A DNA stretch of 64,000 bases, from the NCBI RefSeq assembly GCF_905475395.1, contig NC_058342.1, positions 3,779,001 through 3,843,000 of the forward strand, given 5' to 3'. The translations under genes and the position numbers were made by a program. This document shows positions 44,067 to 54,479 of the stretch, one piece after another. The notes under the pieces are model-generated. The model was not told the origin of the DNA. It worked only from the letters and a program-made list of their open reading frames with translations, and did not search any database. Every line of letters starts with the position of its first letter. The first letter of the stretch is position 1. The DNA comes from Chrysoperla carnea. Taxonomy: Eukaryota; Arthropoda; Insecta; Neuroptera; Chrysopidae.

Positions 44067-46376
44067 TTACTCGATCGACCCACGCAATGAAAGCAGTCTG
44101 GCGACCGCCCGAGTAACTACTTGCTGATCCGCAAGTTTTAAATCGGCAACACGAGGTATACCGTCTGCAGACATGTGAAGTCTGATTATACGACCAATAG
44201 GCCAAGAAAGTGGGGGAGTTTGATCCCCTTTTACTAATACGACATCCCCAACCTCAGGGGTGGCTGTAGGCGTTTTCCATTTGTTTCTTTGAATTAAAGT
44301 ATTTAAATACTCTTTAGACCAACGCTTCCAAAAACTTTGAACCAACCGTCGCAGGTTCAGCCAACGGTCACGAACGGGCTGTTCACAAGGTGGGTACCGT
44401 TCGGGCAACAAGGTCAAGGGGGTGCCGGTGAGAAAGTGTCCAGGGTTTAAATAAGACGATGCCTCAGAAGGATCAGCAGGCAGATCGCACAGTGGGCGAC
44501 TGTTCAACACCGCTTCAATGCGGGCGAATATCGTGAAATAATCTTCAACGGAATAGGAAGATTCCTTGAACATGCGTTTGAGGAGCGATTTGGCGGATTT
44601 GACGCCAGCTTCCCATAAACCCCCGAACCAAGGTGCATATGCACAGTTGAAATGCCATTGTACACTTTTAAGAGACAAATAATCGGAGATGTTCTCGCGA
44701 TTTTCTTCTAAAAAAATAGAAATTTCATTTAAAAGGCGTGAGGCGCCAAGAAAATTCCGGCCTTGATCAGAATATATGTCGGATGGAAGACTCCGACGGG
44801 CTACAAATCGATCCAGTGCTGCTAGAAAGCATTGAGTAGTGAGTTCTGAAGTAAACTCAAGATGGGCACATTTTGTGGAAAAGCACACAAAAATGCAGAG
44901 ATAACCTTTTGTTAAACGAGGTTTACGTGGGTTGCCGGATTTAACAACGAATGGACCAGCGAAGTCGACTCCGGTATGAGAAAATGGTTTAGAGGGGGTG
45001 ACTCGAGTTTCGGGTAAAGCGGCCATTTGAGGCGCGAAGGGCACAGCACGAAATCTGTAGCATGTGGGACAGTTACGGATCACTTTCCGAACGAGACCAC
45101 GAAGCCCGGGAATCCAATAAATAGCTTGAAAAGAAGCTTGGACTGCTCTGGGCCCAGAATGAAGAGAACACAAATGAGCATGAACGCATATTATTTGGGA
45201 GATGTGTGCCACTTTGGCCAACCAAATGGGGTGCTTGGAAGCTGAAGAGAGTGGGGAGTGGTTGAGGCGACCACCCCTTCTAATTATGGAAGAGGAATCT
45301 AAAAACGGACTGAGCGAGCTGAGACTGCCTTTAAGAGCTTTATGAGCGGATAACAAACGAATTTCGGAGGAATAATAATATTTTTGAGTTAGATGAATGA
45401 TTTTGATTTTCGCAAAATCTAATTCAGTGTCGGACAACGGAACAGAAATGGGTTCTAGATGCTGTAGGCGTGCTTTACACTGTTTGATGAAACGAAGCAT
45501 CCATGCGACTACTCGGATCAAATGCGTCCATGACGAAAAGCGAGAAAATAATTCTAACATTTGATCCGGAGTAATTAAATTGGCTGCGAGAGCCAAGGGT
45601 TTAATTTCGGGCAGCTCAGCAATATTGGAAATTGTATCCGTAAAAGGAGGGGGCCACTGACTGAGAGGCTCCGAAATTAGCGATGGCCCGTGAAACCACA
45701 AGTTATGTTGAGTTGATTTGCAAAACTGATCAGGGGTCAGTCCGCGAGATGCGATATCAGCAGGGTTGACAGAAGTATGAATATAAGACCAGCACATTTG
45801 TTGAGTAATTTGTTGAATGGCTACAACACGATTGGCAACGTAAACTTTGAGTAAATGTGGGGGAGTGTTGAGCCAATATAAAACGATGTGAGCATCGGTG
45901 AATAAACGTGGGGGAATTTTGAACAAATTCGGCATAGTTTGACGGACAGACGAGACAAGTTTGCTAAGCAGAAGTGCTCCGCAGAGTTCCAGGCGCGGTA
46001 TGCTCAGGGTTTTTAATGGAGCCACCTTAGTTTTAGCAGCAAATAAATTTGATGTTATTGAGTATCCATTATCACAACAGAGATAAAGCACAGCTGCGTA
46101 TCCAAGCTGACTCGCGTCAGAGAAACCGGCCAACCATACCGACCTACTTTCTGAGGGAGCAATGAAACGGGGAATGCGAATTTGAGCTACGAGATACATG
46201 TTTTGTTGATGGAGGTCCCAAATTTGACGAATATGTGGAGGTACAGGGTCGTCCCACCCTGAGTGATCTAACCATAACTTTTGCAGAATACACTTCAAGC
46301 TAAAAGTAATAGGTGCTAAAAAACCCAAAGGATCATACACTCCTGCCACATGTGAAAGCAAAGTGCGTTTTGTCAA
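44067..46376 (-). CDS. BEL/Pao Pol C-terminal part: RNase H-like region and integrase (769 aa)
   Basis: A long clean frame. In order: the Pao-type segment (VYDPLGFLAPITF, GWDDPVP), RNase H (GFSDASQLGYAAVL...LELCGALLLSKL, FTDAHIVLYWL, NPADIASRGL), integrase zinc region (HAHLCSLHSGPRAV...CPTCYRFRA), and core with D (GVDFAGPFVV), D (IYSDQGRNFLGA) and E (GGLWEAGVKSAK). The end is the DUF5641-like tail (GHFLTGTPLTLLPE, GDVVLVKG). The frame itself is undamaged, but the reverse transcriptase before it is in another frame, so the product is not made as a whole. Confidence 0.85.
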   Translation of the reverse strand: MTKRTLLSHVAGVYDPLGFLAPITFSLKCILQKLWLDHSGWDDPVPPHIRQIWDLHQQNMYLVAQIRIPRFIAPSESRSVWLAGFSDASQLGYAAVLYLCCDNGYSITSNLFAAKTKVAPLKTLSIPRLELCGALLLSKLVSSVRQTMPNLFKIPPRLFTDAHIVLYWLNTPPHLLKVYVANRVVAIQQITQQMCWSYIHTSVNPADIASRGLTPDQFCKSTQHNLWFHGPSLISEPLSQWPPPFTDTISNIAELPEIKPLALAANLITPDQMLELFSRFSSWTHLIRVVAWMLRFIKQCKARLQHLEPISVPLSDTELDFAKIKIIHLTQKYYYSSEIRLLSAHKALKGSLSSLSPFLDSSSIIRRGGRLNHSPLSSASKHPIWLAKVAHISQIICVHAHLCSLHSGPRAVQASFQAIYWIPGLRGLVRKVIRNCPTCYRFRAVPFAPQMAALPETRVTPSKPFSHTGVDFAGPFVVKSGNPRKPRLTKGYLCIFVCFSTKCAHLEFTSELTTQCFLAALDRFVARRSLPSDIYSDQGRNFLGASRLLNEISIFLEENRENISDYLSLKSVQWHFNCAYAPWFGGLWEAGVKSAKSLLKRMFKESSYSVEDYFTIFARIEAVLNSRPLCDLPADPSEASSYLNPGHFLTGTPLTLLPERYPPCEQPVRDRWLNLRRLVQSFWKRWSKEYLNTLIQRNKWKTPTATPEVGDVVLVKGDQTPPLSWPIGRIIRLHMSADGIPRVADLKLADQQVVTRAVARLLSLRGSIE

Positions 46377-47150
46377 AACGTTTTCGAATGATTTAAATTG
46401 AAATAGAAAACTATCTGTGTTTGGGTCCTAAGCAGCCCAAGTATTTTGAACACAGTCTCCGTTTCGAACATAAATGGCGTCTCGATGTGATCTACAGGGA
46501 GATCAGCTAATATGGAAGGATCGTTACTAGTCCATTTTCGCAACTCAAAACCTCCCCTACTCATTAAAGTTTGTAATTGTATCAGTAAAGTTTTGGCTTG
46601 TGCAGGAGACGAAGCACCAGTAATGATATCATCAACGTAAGTGTTGTGCAGAAGGGCTTGAGAAGCCAAAGGATAATGATTGCCTTCGTCGATAACTACT
46701 TGTTTTAGGCACCTTTGTGCAAGAAAAGCGGAAGGAACTAAGCCGTATGTTACGGTATTTAGTTCAAATTCATCGACGTCGGATTCAGTGGATGGTCGGT
46801 AAAATATATGCTGATAAGTACGATCTTCTGGACGTACCAAAATTTGTCGATACATTTGACGTATATCAGAACACAGGGCTATTGCGTTAAAACGGAATGA
46901 GTAAAGGATATCCGATATATCGTTTTGTAATTTGGGACCGGCCAACAATAATGAATTTAAAGAAATTTTGTTATAACCTGGGTCCGATGCGTTAAAAACA
47001 ACACGTAATTTGGTGGATGTACTAGTGTCCTTAGTGACACAATGATGGGGAATTATGTAACCTGATGAGTTAGTTGCCTTTGACATGTGATATAATGAAA
47101 TGTATTCATCCATGAATTCGGTATACGCCTTGTATTTTTCTGGAAATTTA
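46373..47150 (-). pseudogene. BEL/Pao reverse transcriptase, N-terminally deleted and frameshifted
   Basis: Contains KLRVVFNASDPGYNKISLN, IALCSDIRQMYRQILVRPED, VTYGLVPSAFLAQRCL and the catalytic NTYVDDIITGA. The usual segment between protease and this point is missing, and the Gag/protease frame stops abruptly near 47140. A frameshift near 46425 separates it from the downstream part. Confidence 0.8.
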
Positions 47151-48834
47151 ACGAAATGGTAGACATGACATATGCAGTTGTAGAGACTTTTATGTCAGAA
47201 TATTTTGACTTTAAAATACACGAAACCGTACCATGACAAGAGGTTTCGGTGGCGCCAATACCAAAAATTTGAGTTGAAGTGGGTTTAATAGGTAAACCCA
47301 GAGCACGACAACATGATAATGAAATAATTGACACTTGGGAGCCAGGGTCCACAAGTGCCCGAACAGAAAGATAATTACCACTGGGGGTATTAATTAAAAT
47401 TTGAGCTGTGCCCAGTAAGACCCCTTGTGGGTTTTGGGCATATGAAGTACATGACAGCGCCGGGATGTCGTTACCGGTGCTGTGAGGGGGTTGAGTAATT
47501 GAGTTCGAGGGAGACGCATTCAAGTCCGAAACGGTGGCTTTAGTTGCCGACGTTACCGGTGATTGAAACCCAGGATGAAGGGTAGTGTGATGTTGATTAG
47601 AATCACACTTGCGACATACATTTTTAGAAGCACATTGGCTTAGGAGATGAGAACCTAAACAATTGAAACAACGAGTAAGTGATTTTAAATATTGATATTT
47701 ATTCGATAATTCCATTTTTAAAAATGATGGACAAGCTGCGAGATTGTTAGGGCCTCTGCAGCGAATACACTTTGAAATCTGAGAGTTTTGTTTAAATGAA
47801 GAAATTTTGTTCGTGTTGTGAGCGGTGTTTACTAAAAATGATTTGGGTTTATTTGTTTTTGGAAACGTTAAGCTACTAGTGCGAGTAGTGGATAATTGCA
47901 ACTCTAATGAGCGAAGCTGATTAGTAACAAAGGTGATTAAATCCGTGTATGACGGAATATCCTTGTCTGAATGACGTAATTCAAATTCACGGCGCATATT
48001 AGTGTCCAGATTATTTAGTGTTAAGTTGAAAAAAATGAAATCAATTAAATCTGGTGAATCCATAGAGCGAATAGATTTTACTGCAGTTTCATGGGTGGTG
48101 AGAAATGAATTTAAATTATTTAAATTAGACAAATGGGTTGTCTTGAACTCTAAAATTTTTTGTAAATAAAAACTGGGTATGCGCCTTTTATTGTTGTAGC
48201 GAAAACGTAATGCTTCGTATGCTAATGGATAGTTTTCGCTAATTAAAGCAGACCCGGAAATCACAGCTGCCGCATCCCCTTTCAACGAGGTTTTAAGGTA
48301 TCGAAATTTGCAAATGTTGTCCATATGTTTTGAATGGACAAGGCTGTCAAATATGGAAATAAATTCCAACCAGAAATCTATATCGTCATTGAATTGGGGT
48401 AAATTAATACGAGCTAAACTGTTATCTTGTTGAAGAGGTTTGACTGAATCAACCGATGTTGAATCAGAAACTTTGTTTGGCATTAACGCCTTCATTTTGT
48501 GGTAATGCAGCTCGATTGAAAATGTCAACTGATCGTAAGCTATTTGAGCTGAAACTGTTTCGATTCGCTTACGTTTTTCTACAGCAGAATTAAATTTCAA
48601 AATATCACTTTGAATTATTTTATGATTTTCAATGAAGGATGGCAGTTTTTTATATAATAATTCACACTGTAAAAAATCGGCTTGTGCAACTCCCCTTACA
48701 GTGTCATAAATTGCGTTTACTTGCGCAAAGGCATTTTCACGATGAAGGACTAGGTTTTCCTTCACTGCTTCCATGGTTTCTCCATATTGGAGTAAGCTGT
48801 CAACAACTTCTGCCATACTTGAATGAAAATACAA
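47053..48834 (-). CDS. gag: BEL/Pao Gag and protease (Met at 48816)
   Basis: The likely start is MAEVVDSLL at 48816. There is a long helical N-terminus, then a DUF1759-type capsid domain (LPQFNDDIDFWLEFISIF, FRYLKTSLKGDAA), two Cys/His knuckles (CIRCRG...; CFNCLGSHLLSQC with CRKCDSNQHHTTLH), and a retropepsin-like segment (VRALVDPGSQVSIISL). The protease active site reads DPGS rather than the usual D-S/T-G, so activity is doubtful. After about 47140 the frame is foreign to the family (deletion). Confidence 0.8.
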   Translation of the reverse strand: MYFHSSMAEVVDSLLQYGETMEAVKENLVLHRENAFAQVNAIYDTVRGVAQADFLQCELLYKKLPSFIENHKIIQSDILKFNSAVEKRKRIETVSAQIAYDQLTFSIELHYHKMKALMPNKVSDSTSVDSVKPLQQDNSLARINLPQFNDDIDFWLEFISIFDSLVHSKHMDNICKFRYLKTSLKGDAAAVISGSALISENYPLAYEALRFRYNNKRRIPSFYLQKILEFKTTHLSNLNNLNSFLTTHETAVKSIRSMDSPDLIDFIFFNLTLNNLDTNMRREFELRHSDKDIPSYTDLITFVTNQLRSLELQLSTTRTSSLTFPKTNKPKSFLVNTAHNTNKISSFKQNSQISKCIRCRGPNNLAACPSFLKMELSNKYQYLKSLTRCFNCLGSHLLSQCASKNVCRKCDSNQHHTTLHPGFQSPVTSATKATVSDLNASPSNSITQPPHSTGNDIPALSCTSYAQNPQGVLLGTAQILINTPSGNYLSVRALVDPGSQVSIISLSCCRALGLPIKPTSTQIFGIGATETSCHGTVSCILKSKYSDIKVSTTAYVMSTISLNFQKNTRRIPNSWMNTFHYITCQRQLTHQVT

Positions 48835-48862
48835 ATAAAATTGAAAAAAGGAATAACTGTTA

Positions 48863-49600
48863 ATTGATGAAGGATTGATGAAACAATCAAATGACTTTAT
48901 AATTAAAATATTATTGATGAGCGATACGTTGATGATTTCAATCGAATTACAGAACCACTGAAATTAAATTTGTTTAAAATCAAAAAAAAAATTTCAAAAA
49001 ATATACTAAAGCAAATCAGCACAGTTACCCGGACACTCAGTATTATATATGAATTGAAATTTGTTTTGAAACCCTCGAATATAATAATACTTGAGACTGG
49101 ATGAAAATCAATGAATGAATAATGAATTTATTTGATACCCAAGAATAAACAATTTAAACTTTTTAGAATACAAGTGAATTGAAATAAAAGTATGAAATTT
49201 ATTAATTTTAAAAAAATGCAATCAAAGTCAATAACCATACGAAATTTACGAATTTTCCCTATAAGAAATTGAAACTAATTAAATCAATTGAGTATTAAAT
49301 AATATTGAATTAATACGAAATTTTAATCAAATGCGATTTAATTAAATGAATTTTAAATTTTTTCAGAAAAAATTGAAATTAATAATTAAAGTAAAAAAAA
49401 AAATAAATGTAAATAATGACTTTGAAATGTGATTGAATAAATTTTGACAATTGAAAAATTTAATGTAAATATTATGATTTACGATTTGAAAATTAAGATT
49501 CTTTTTTTTAAAAAATAGTCAATAGTGAAATCTATTATATGAAAAGAGTAGTTGTTAGTAGGGGTAAAATGCCGATTCAAAAACATTTTGGACTTTGGAC
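48863..49600. other. A+T-rich segment right of the BEL gag, no 5' LTR recognised
   Basis: Expected to hold the BEL leader and 5' LTR, but nothing matches 42978-43861. The minus-strand TGGTTCTGTAATTCG near 48957 could be a primer binding site; this is weak. Confidence 0.4.
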
Positions 49601-49619
49601 TGTGACGTAGTTTTCTTAT

Positions 49620-49935
49620 ATGGCCTTGGGTGCATTGAGGTCATTGAACTGCATTGGATGCATTTTTGGGAAAGTGCATTGCCCGACGGGTCATTGCATT
49701 GTTTACTTTTGGGATGCACTTTTGGGGATGCACTTTTAGGAATGCAATTTCGAGTTCATTGAACTGATGATGACGTATTGTTTCAACAATTAATTCAACA
49801 ATGAGAACCATCTCACTCGATAGTTGCTCTCCAAATGAAGTATGAAGTGAAGATGCTAGTATAGAAATATACTTTTTTAAAAAAACAAGAGATAGCAGTG
49901 GGATTTGAACGCTGGTTAAGTACTCTGCCACAGAG
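49620..49935 (-). repeat. tRNA-like/SINE-like fragment with short GCATT repeats
   Basis: 49890-49935 on the minus strand reads GTGGCAGAGTACTTAACC then GCGTTCAAATCCCAC, resembling the A and B boxes of an RNA polymerase III promoter, followed by a T run. The spacing is too short for a tRNA. 49640-49745 holds irregular GTGCATT/TGCATT repeats. A decayed tRNA-derived SINE is possible. Confidence 0.3.
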
Positions 49936-50289
49936 GCTAGTTAAGTATAAGTCAAAATTGTTCAATATATGAAAACTATTCAAAACTGGTTTTATAATAT
50001 GAATATAATTATTAAGGTGAAGAACATCTTTAATTTATTCTATTTTCAATAAACTTGAAGTATTTATAGAAACTTGATATGTTGAGCACCACTATAAATT
50101 AAAAGGTGAATACATTTTAATTGATATCATTTGTTAATAAAAGACATTCTGTTAAAAATAATGGAAAAATTGTTTATACATTTAAAAAATATTAATTACA
50201 TATTATATATATATGATTTATAATAATAAAATTTTTAAATAATTATTATCAATGGCACTTCCACATAAGTCTTCTCCGATCTGATCCAT

Positions 50290-50560
50290 TTCAATAAAAT
50301 CGCAGGAGACCATCTCCAAATACCTAGATTTTTTTCAAAATAGTATTAAAGTTTATATTTCTCGTTTTACGTACATTAATAAGACATTTTAAGGCTGTAA
50401 CCCCTCCATAGGTTATGCATACAATTAATCCATCATGTAAATATTCTTCTAAGCTATTTTTCTTCAAAAATATTTCAATGGCTCCATCAAATTCCAGTGG
50501 ATGGTCTAATGATTCTTTAATTTCTTGAAAATGATGATTGAGTAATTTTGTTTATACTTT
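50290..50560 (-). pseudogene. Decayed Polinton accessory gene (helical-repeat type)
   Basis: The minus-strand frame shows HPLEFDGAIEIFLKKNSLEE then YGGVTALKCLINV, an ankyrin-like hairpin in style close to the gene at 29496-29939. There is no good start and stops lie around it. Confidence 0.4.
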
Positions 50561-50627
50561 TTGAATATTATATATTACGCATCCAAAAAAAAGTGTCGAC
50601 TAAATAAATGTGTTTACATGGTATTAT

Positions 50628-51160
50628 TTATTTATTATTATAAAAAAAATGGAGACAATTTATTTTTTTAAATACTTTATAGGATACATACATATATAGT
50701 TTTAGAGGTGAAGAGGTTTTGTATATTTTATGCCTATTTTCAATAGCACATTTTTTGCTCATAACATCTAAGGAAATTCTGTTTTTACATTCTTTGTATC
50801 CTTCTTCATCAACGCTCCACACATTTTCAATGTTGCATACATTTACATAATAAAATAATTCCTTACACCTGTATACTTTTCCAATACTTTAATATAAATG
50901 CATTCTCTTAGAATATTGCAAACATTTGTTTGATCATCATTGAAATGTGCAAACCCATCCTCCCAATCAATTCCATGGTAATTCACACCCAACCAATGAT
51001 TCAAAGATTTTGATTTATAGCTATAAACTAGCTTCCATAAGGTGATTTAACTATAAACTGTGTATTTCTTTACCATTTTTTCAGGATTGCCAATTCTTTT
51101 AATATAAATTTAGTTTTTTCATCCTTAAAGTCTTGTAAATCTACAATAACTTCTCATGAT
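50628..51160 (-). pseudogene. Decayed gene of a Polinton-associated family of unknown role
   Basis: Minus-strand pieces in shifting frames: EVIVDLQDFKDEKTKFILKE and LAIL near 51160-51070, NHWLGVNYHGIDWEDGFAHF near 51000-50940, ILRECIYIKVLEKYTGVRNY near 50900, then VWSVDEEGYKECKNRISLDV to 50640. The pattern (DxQ..F, KELAIL, NYHGIDWxDG) matches a protein family I remember from insect mobile-element contexts; I cannot name it. Many stops, so dead. Confidence 0.45.
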
Positions 51161-51667
51161 TGAAATATGATTCTATTAGTTTGACAAAAGTATAAAACAT
51201 TTTTATTAGCAAATTTGATGGTTTATGTAGTTTTTTTTCTGAAATGAGATGAGTAAGTACAAAAAAATTATTACACCAATTTTGTTTGCAATATGCCATA
51301 AGAAAACTATAATGAATTTAATTTCAAATGCAATATACATTTTTTATATAACTACACAAGTAAATCTACTAATCGATATAGATTTGTATATGGAGGTATA
51401 TAAAACTCTTCTTTAAGTTTAACCATATTAAAAATGAATTTTTTTTTCTACATTATGAAAATAATCAATTTTTGATAATGTGGGGTCCTAATGAATAAAG
51501 AAGTATATTGTTTTCAAATATTTTAATTTACGCTTACGTCTTCTAATTTTTAATTTTGTATACCTCTTAAGAAGTTAAATTTAAAATTGAAAAATGGAGA
51601 GAAGTTAGTTTGATTTCATATTTTGAAGGATTAATTTCATATCGTGTTTAGTGAGAGAGTAAAAAAA

Positions 51668-52175
51668 ATGAAGCCCATTCAATTATTTAACGAAAAAATC
51701 GAATTAAATAATTTCGTTAATCGATTATTAACACTAGTTTATAATGAATTGAAAGAAAATCCTGATGTGCATACATTAATTTTTTGTGGTAATACATTTG
51801 ATTATGAACAATATGTTAGTGGTTTTCGATATTATGAAAATGGTGGTGATATTAATCTCCCAGACATTTTCGAAATGGACTATATAAAGATTCTTTTAGA
51901 AAAATTAAGTGTGATAGGGTTTAGAGATCAGTTATACATGGAATATGTATATGAATCTTTATATGACGAAACAACGGATTTTATAATATCAAAAATCCAT
52001 ATACCATTCAATAAATATAGAGTTGAGGTAAGTTAATTTTTTAATGGGAATTATATAGCTTTTTACCTAAAGCAATGGATTTATCATTTTTTAGAATGAT
52101 GATGTTCATGATGTTCATGATGATGATGTTGATGATGATGATGATGATGATGATGAAGTTATCGAAGGAGAATGA
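51668..52175 (+). CDS. Two-exon acidic-tailed protein, unknown (146 aa)
   Basis: ATG at 51668 (the upstream in-frame codons lack an ATG). Exon 1 is 51668-52027, intron GTAAGT...TTTTTTAG, exon 2 52095-52175; the phase is kept. Exon 1 encodes a helical protein (NNFVNRLLTLVYNELKENPD, YEQYVSGFRYYENGG). Exon 2 encodes only a tail of His/Val/Asp then an Asp run and EVIEGE. The same style of Asp tail ends the genes at 23892 and 29496, so the splice matters to the product. No family recognised. Confidence 0.6.
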
Positions 52176-52779
52176 AGGATAAAGAATATAATATATTTTT
52201 TGTAAGTAATAAAGAATATAATATTATTGATTATTGTTTTTCTAAATATTTATACTTACCAAGATAAACTTCAAATTTATAAAGTAGTAGATGAATACTA
52301 GAAATTTTAATCTTCATTTTGATTTTAAAAATCTGTTATAAGTGAAAGAGTAGAAATAAATTATAAAATTAGATTAATGTAAAACATAATATTATTTTCT
52401 GGTCATTATTAATTGCACCATAATTAATCTCCTCATAATATAATCTTTCACTCTCAATGAATTTTGCTATAATTTATAATAAATTAAATCTGCTAAGTAC
52501 AAATTTGAATGCATTGATATTATTTAAAATTAAATATCATGATTTTTTTTTACACATTTCTATTTGAATTTTAATCACGAGTGAGGTTTAAAAAAAAATG
52601 GATTTGAATATGTGTTAAATTAACATGTACCTTTTTCTTTCTTTTTTAGATTGTTTAAAAAGTTAATAATTTCTCATTAAAATCATTGAGTAATGTGATC
52701 TAGAGCAATCGATAAAATATTAACAATTATCGAATCAAATTTAACAAAAAAATTAATTAAAACAGAATATTCCAACAGT

Positions 52780-53000
52780 TAATGAATAATTTAAGGAGGA
52801 GGGTAAGGCATGATGAGATAATGTTTTCATGATATGCACACAAATATTCATGAAATTTTGTATACAATGCTTTATAACTAAATAGAGGGGAAATTTTTAA
52901 ATGGCTTGGAGTTGTGCTTGAGTGGTATAAAACACCATAGACAGATGTGATTGTGGAAGAGAAGAATTACTAGCGCTCATGATTGTATATCAAAATAAAT
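52780..53000 (+). pseudogene. Remnant of the unknown gene seen at 24418-25090
   Basis: The stretch matches the 3' third of the 24418-25090 gene, including CATGATGAGA near its start and ATAGACAGATGTGATTGTGG near its end, with many small indels and stops. It sits directly before the nucleotidyltransferase-like gene. Confidence 0.65.
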
Positions 53001-53008
53001 AAATAAAA

Positions 53009-54106
53009 ATGTATATGAAACAATATTTTAACAGAATATCTGAAGAAGATAGTTGCGTTTGTAAGAATATTTTAAAACAACTGCCCATTAACAACAGTTA
53101 TTTGACATTATTTGTTGGTTGTTGTGAAAATAAGCAAATTAAAATTTTAACTTTTAATATCAATTCAGAGAATAATACATGGTCAATGAAATTTAAGCAT
53201 TTTAATGGAAGTGAATGGCAAGATAAAAGCATTGGTGGTTGTATTGGAACAATAACTAATAATATTATTAAAAATGGAATAATGAGTGTTGTGAGTGATG
53301 TGAAAAGTAATTTTCTTAAAGTTAAATTAAAGCCCTATCCGCATCCATTCATTAATTATTTGAAATGCAATCAAAAAAACTGCTTTAAAGATTGTATCGA
53401 TATATATAGTTTTGTAGAGATTTTTTCAAACGAAATGAATATTCCACTAAGTAAAATCTTAATTGCTGGTGGATTTGTAACATTTCGTTTGGGTAAAACT
53501 AATAGTTATGGTGATGTTGATATTTTTGTCTTTGTAGACAAATCTCTAAAAAATTATGATTTAAGAATGATTAAAATGAATTTCTATCGCAATAATTATT
53601 ATAGACAAACTAATTTTGTTAGTTATCAGAATAATAAGTTTCATGTTAATGTAATTCTGGTTGTTGATGAGTGTCAATATGAAAACATAAATGAAGAAAC
53701 CTACTTTTCAATGTACATTCGTGCCTTAAAACTATTAAAACATTTTGATTTAGCAATTTGTAAGTGTGGATTTTTTCCTGAGACCAATCAAATTATGGAT
53801 TTAACATTTTTAAATCATCGATTAGATTGTGTTTCATATTTTAAAGAAAATAATGATATTCATATTGACATAGAAAGATCTGAAACTATTAAAAGAATTA
53901 TGAAATATGATAAACGTATTATTTTAGGAAGCAATACTATATGTCCTATTAGTTTTAAAATAATAATGATGTTTTCTTTAGATAAAATTTTCTATTTTAA
54001 TAGAGAATCTATTCATAATAAAAAAAAAACTTATATGAAAATTTTTCCTTTTTTTGAAAATGGCCTGTTTGAGGAAATTAATACTTGTATTAAAAAAAAA
54101 AAATAG
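53009..54106 (+). CDS. Nucleotidyltransferase-fold protein (365 aa)
   Basis: An intact single frame. The N-terminal 140 residues are mixed strands with Cys pairs (VGCCENKQIK, CNQKNCFKDC). Residues about 150-178 read KILIAGGFVTFRLG then YGDVDIFVFV: the GG and D-x-D spacing of Pol-beta-like nucleotidyltransferases. A strand HVNVILVVD follows where a third acidic residue would sit, but it is Asn here, then a helix and FDLAICKCGF. This layout resembles nucleotidyltransferase-like proteins of large DNA viruses. The substrate cannot be told from sequence. The missing third acid may mean a weak or dead enzyme. Confidence 0.6.
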   Translation: MYMKQYFNRISEEDSCVCKNILKQLPINNSYLTLFVGCCENKQIKILTFNINSENNTWSMKFKHFNGSEWQDKSIGGCIGTITNNIIKNGIMSVVSDVKSNFLKVKLKPYPHPFINYLKCNQKNCFKDCIDIYSFVEIFSNEMNIPLSKILIAGGFVTFRLGKTNSYGDVDIFVFVDKSLKNYDLRMIKMNFYRNNYYRQTNFVSYQNNKFHVNVILVVDECQYENINEETYFSMYIRALKLLKHFDLAICKCGFFPETNQIMDLTFLNHRLDCVSYFKENNDIHIDIERSETIKRIMKYDKRIILGSNTICPISFKIIMMFSLDKIFYFNRESIHNKKKTYMKIFPFFENGLFEEINTCIKKKK

Positions 54107-54479
54107 AGAGCATAATTATAGTTAAGTTATAAAAAAATATTATAAACACATACCATACGAAGAAAGAAAATACTAGTTATTAAATAAATATTTATAAATA
54201 ATAATGTATTTTTTATTTTAATAGATCTACTACATAATGAAAAGTTTGTGCTCATTATCCATCATATATTGAGTTATAATTTGAATATTACAACAAATAA
54301 TAAAAGTTGTTTTTCTAAATTCTATAATTTTAATATTAGCAGATGTATATAAATAATTAAATTTGTAAATAAAACAAGTTACTTAAAAAATATTTCTTGT
54401 GTTATTTTTTATTTACAACAAATTTTCTTTAGGTATCCATTCAGGGTTATTAAAACCAAAAAAAAAAAAAAAAAACACT
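54107..54479. other. A+T-rich intergenic segment
   Basis: Contains a poly-A run at 54458-54475. No gene seen. Confidence 0.5.

Larger units (their letters stand above)
42978..48834 (-). mobile_element. BEL/Pao LTR retrotransposon, 5' LTR not found
   Basis: Gag/protease, reverse transcriptase and RNase H/integrase regions on the minus strand in BEL/Pao order, followed by a G-rich polypurine tract and a 3' LTR (42978-43861). I could not find a matching 5' LTR to the right of 48834. The element is broken by an internal deletion near 47140 and a frameshift near 46425. Confidence 0.85.

Noticed and set aside
48863..49600. BEL 5' LTR
   Set aside because: No alignment to 42978-43861 by eye; recorded as not found.
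49880..49935. tRNA gene
   Set aside because: A- and B-box-like pieces are too close together and no cloverleaf can be folded; kept only as a possible SINE remnant.
53009..54106. cGAS/OAS-like immune sensor
   Set aside because: Only the GG and D-x-D are shared; the expected third acid is missing, and the tail (FDLAICK) fits virus-type nucleotidyltransferases better.
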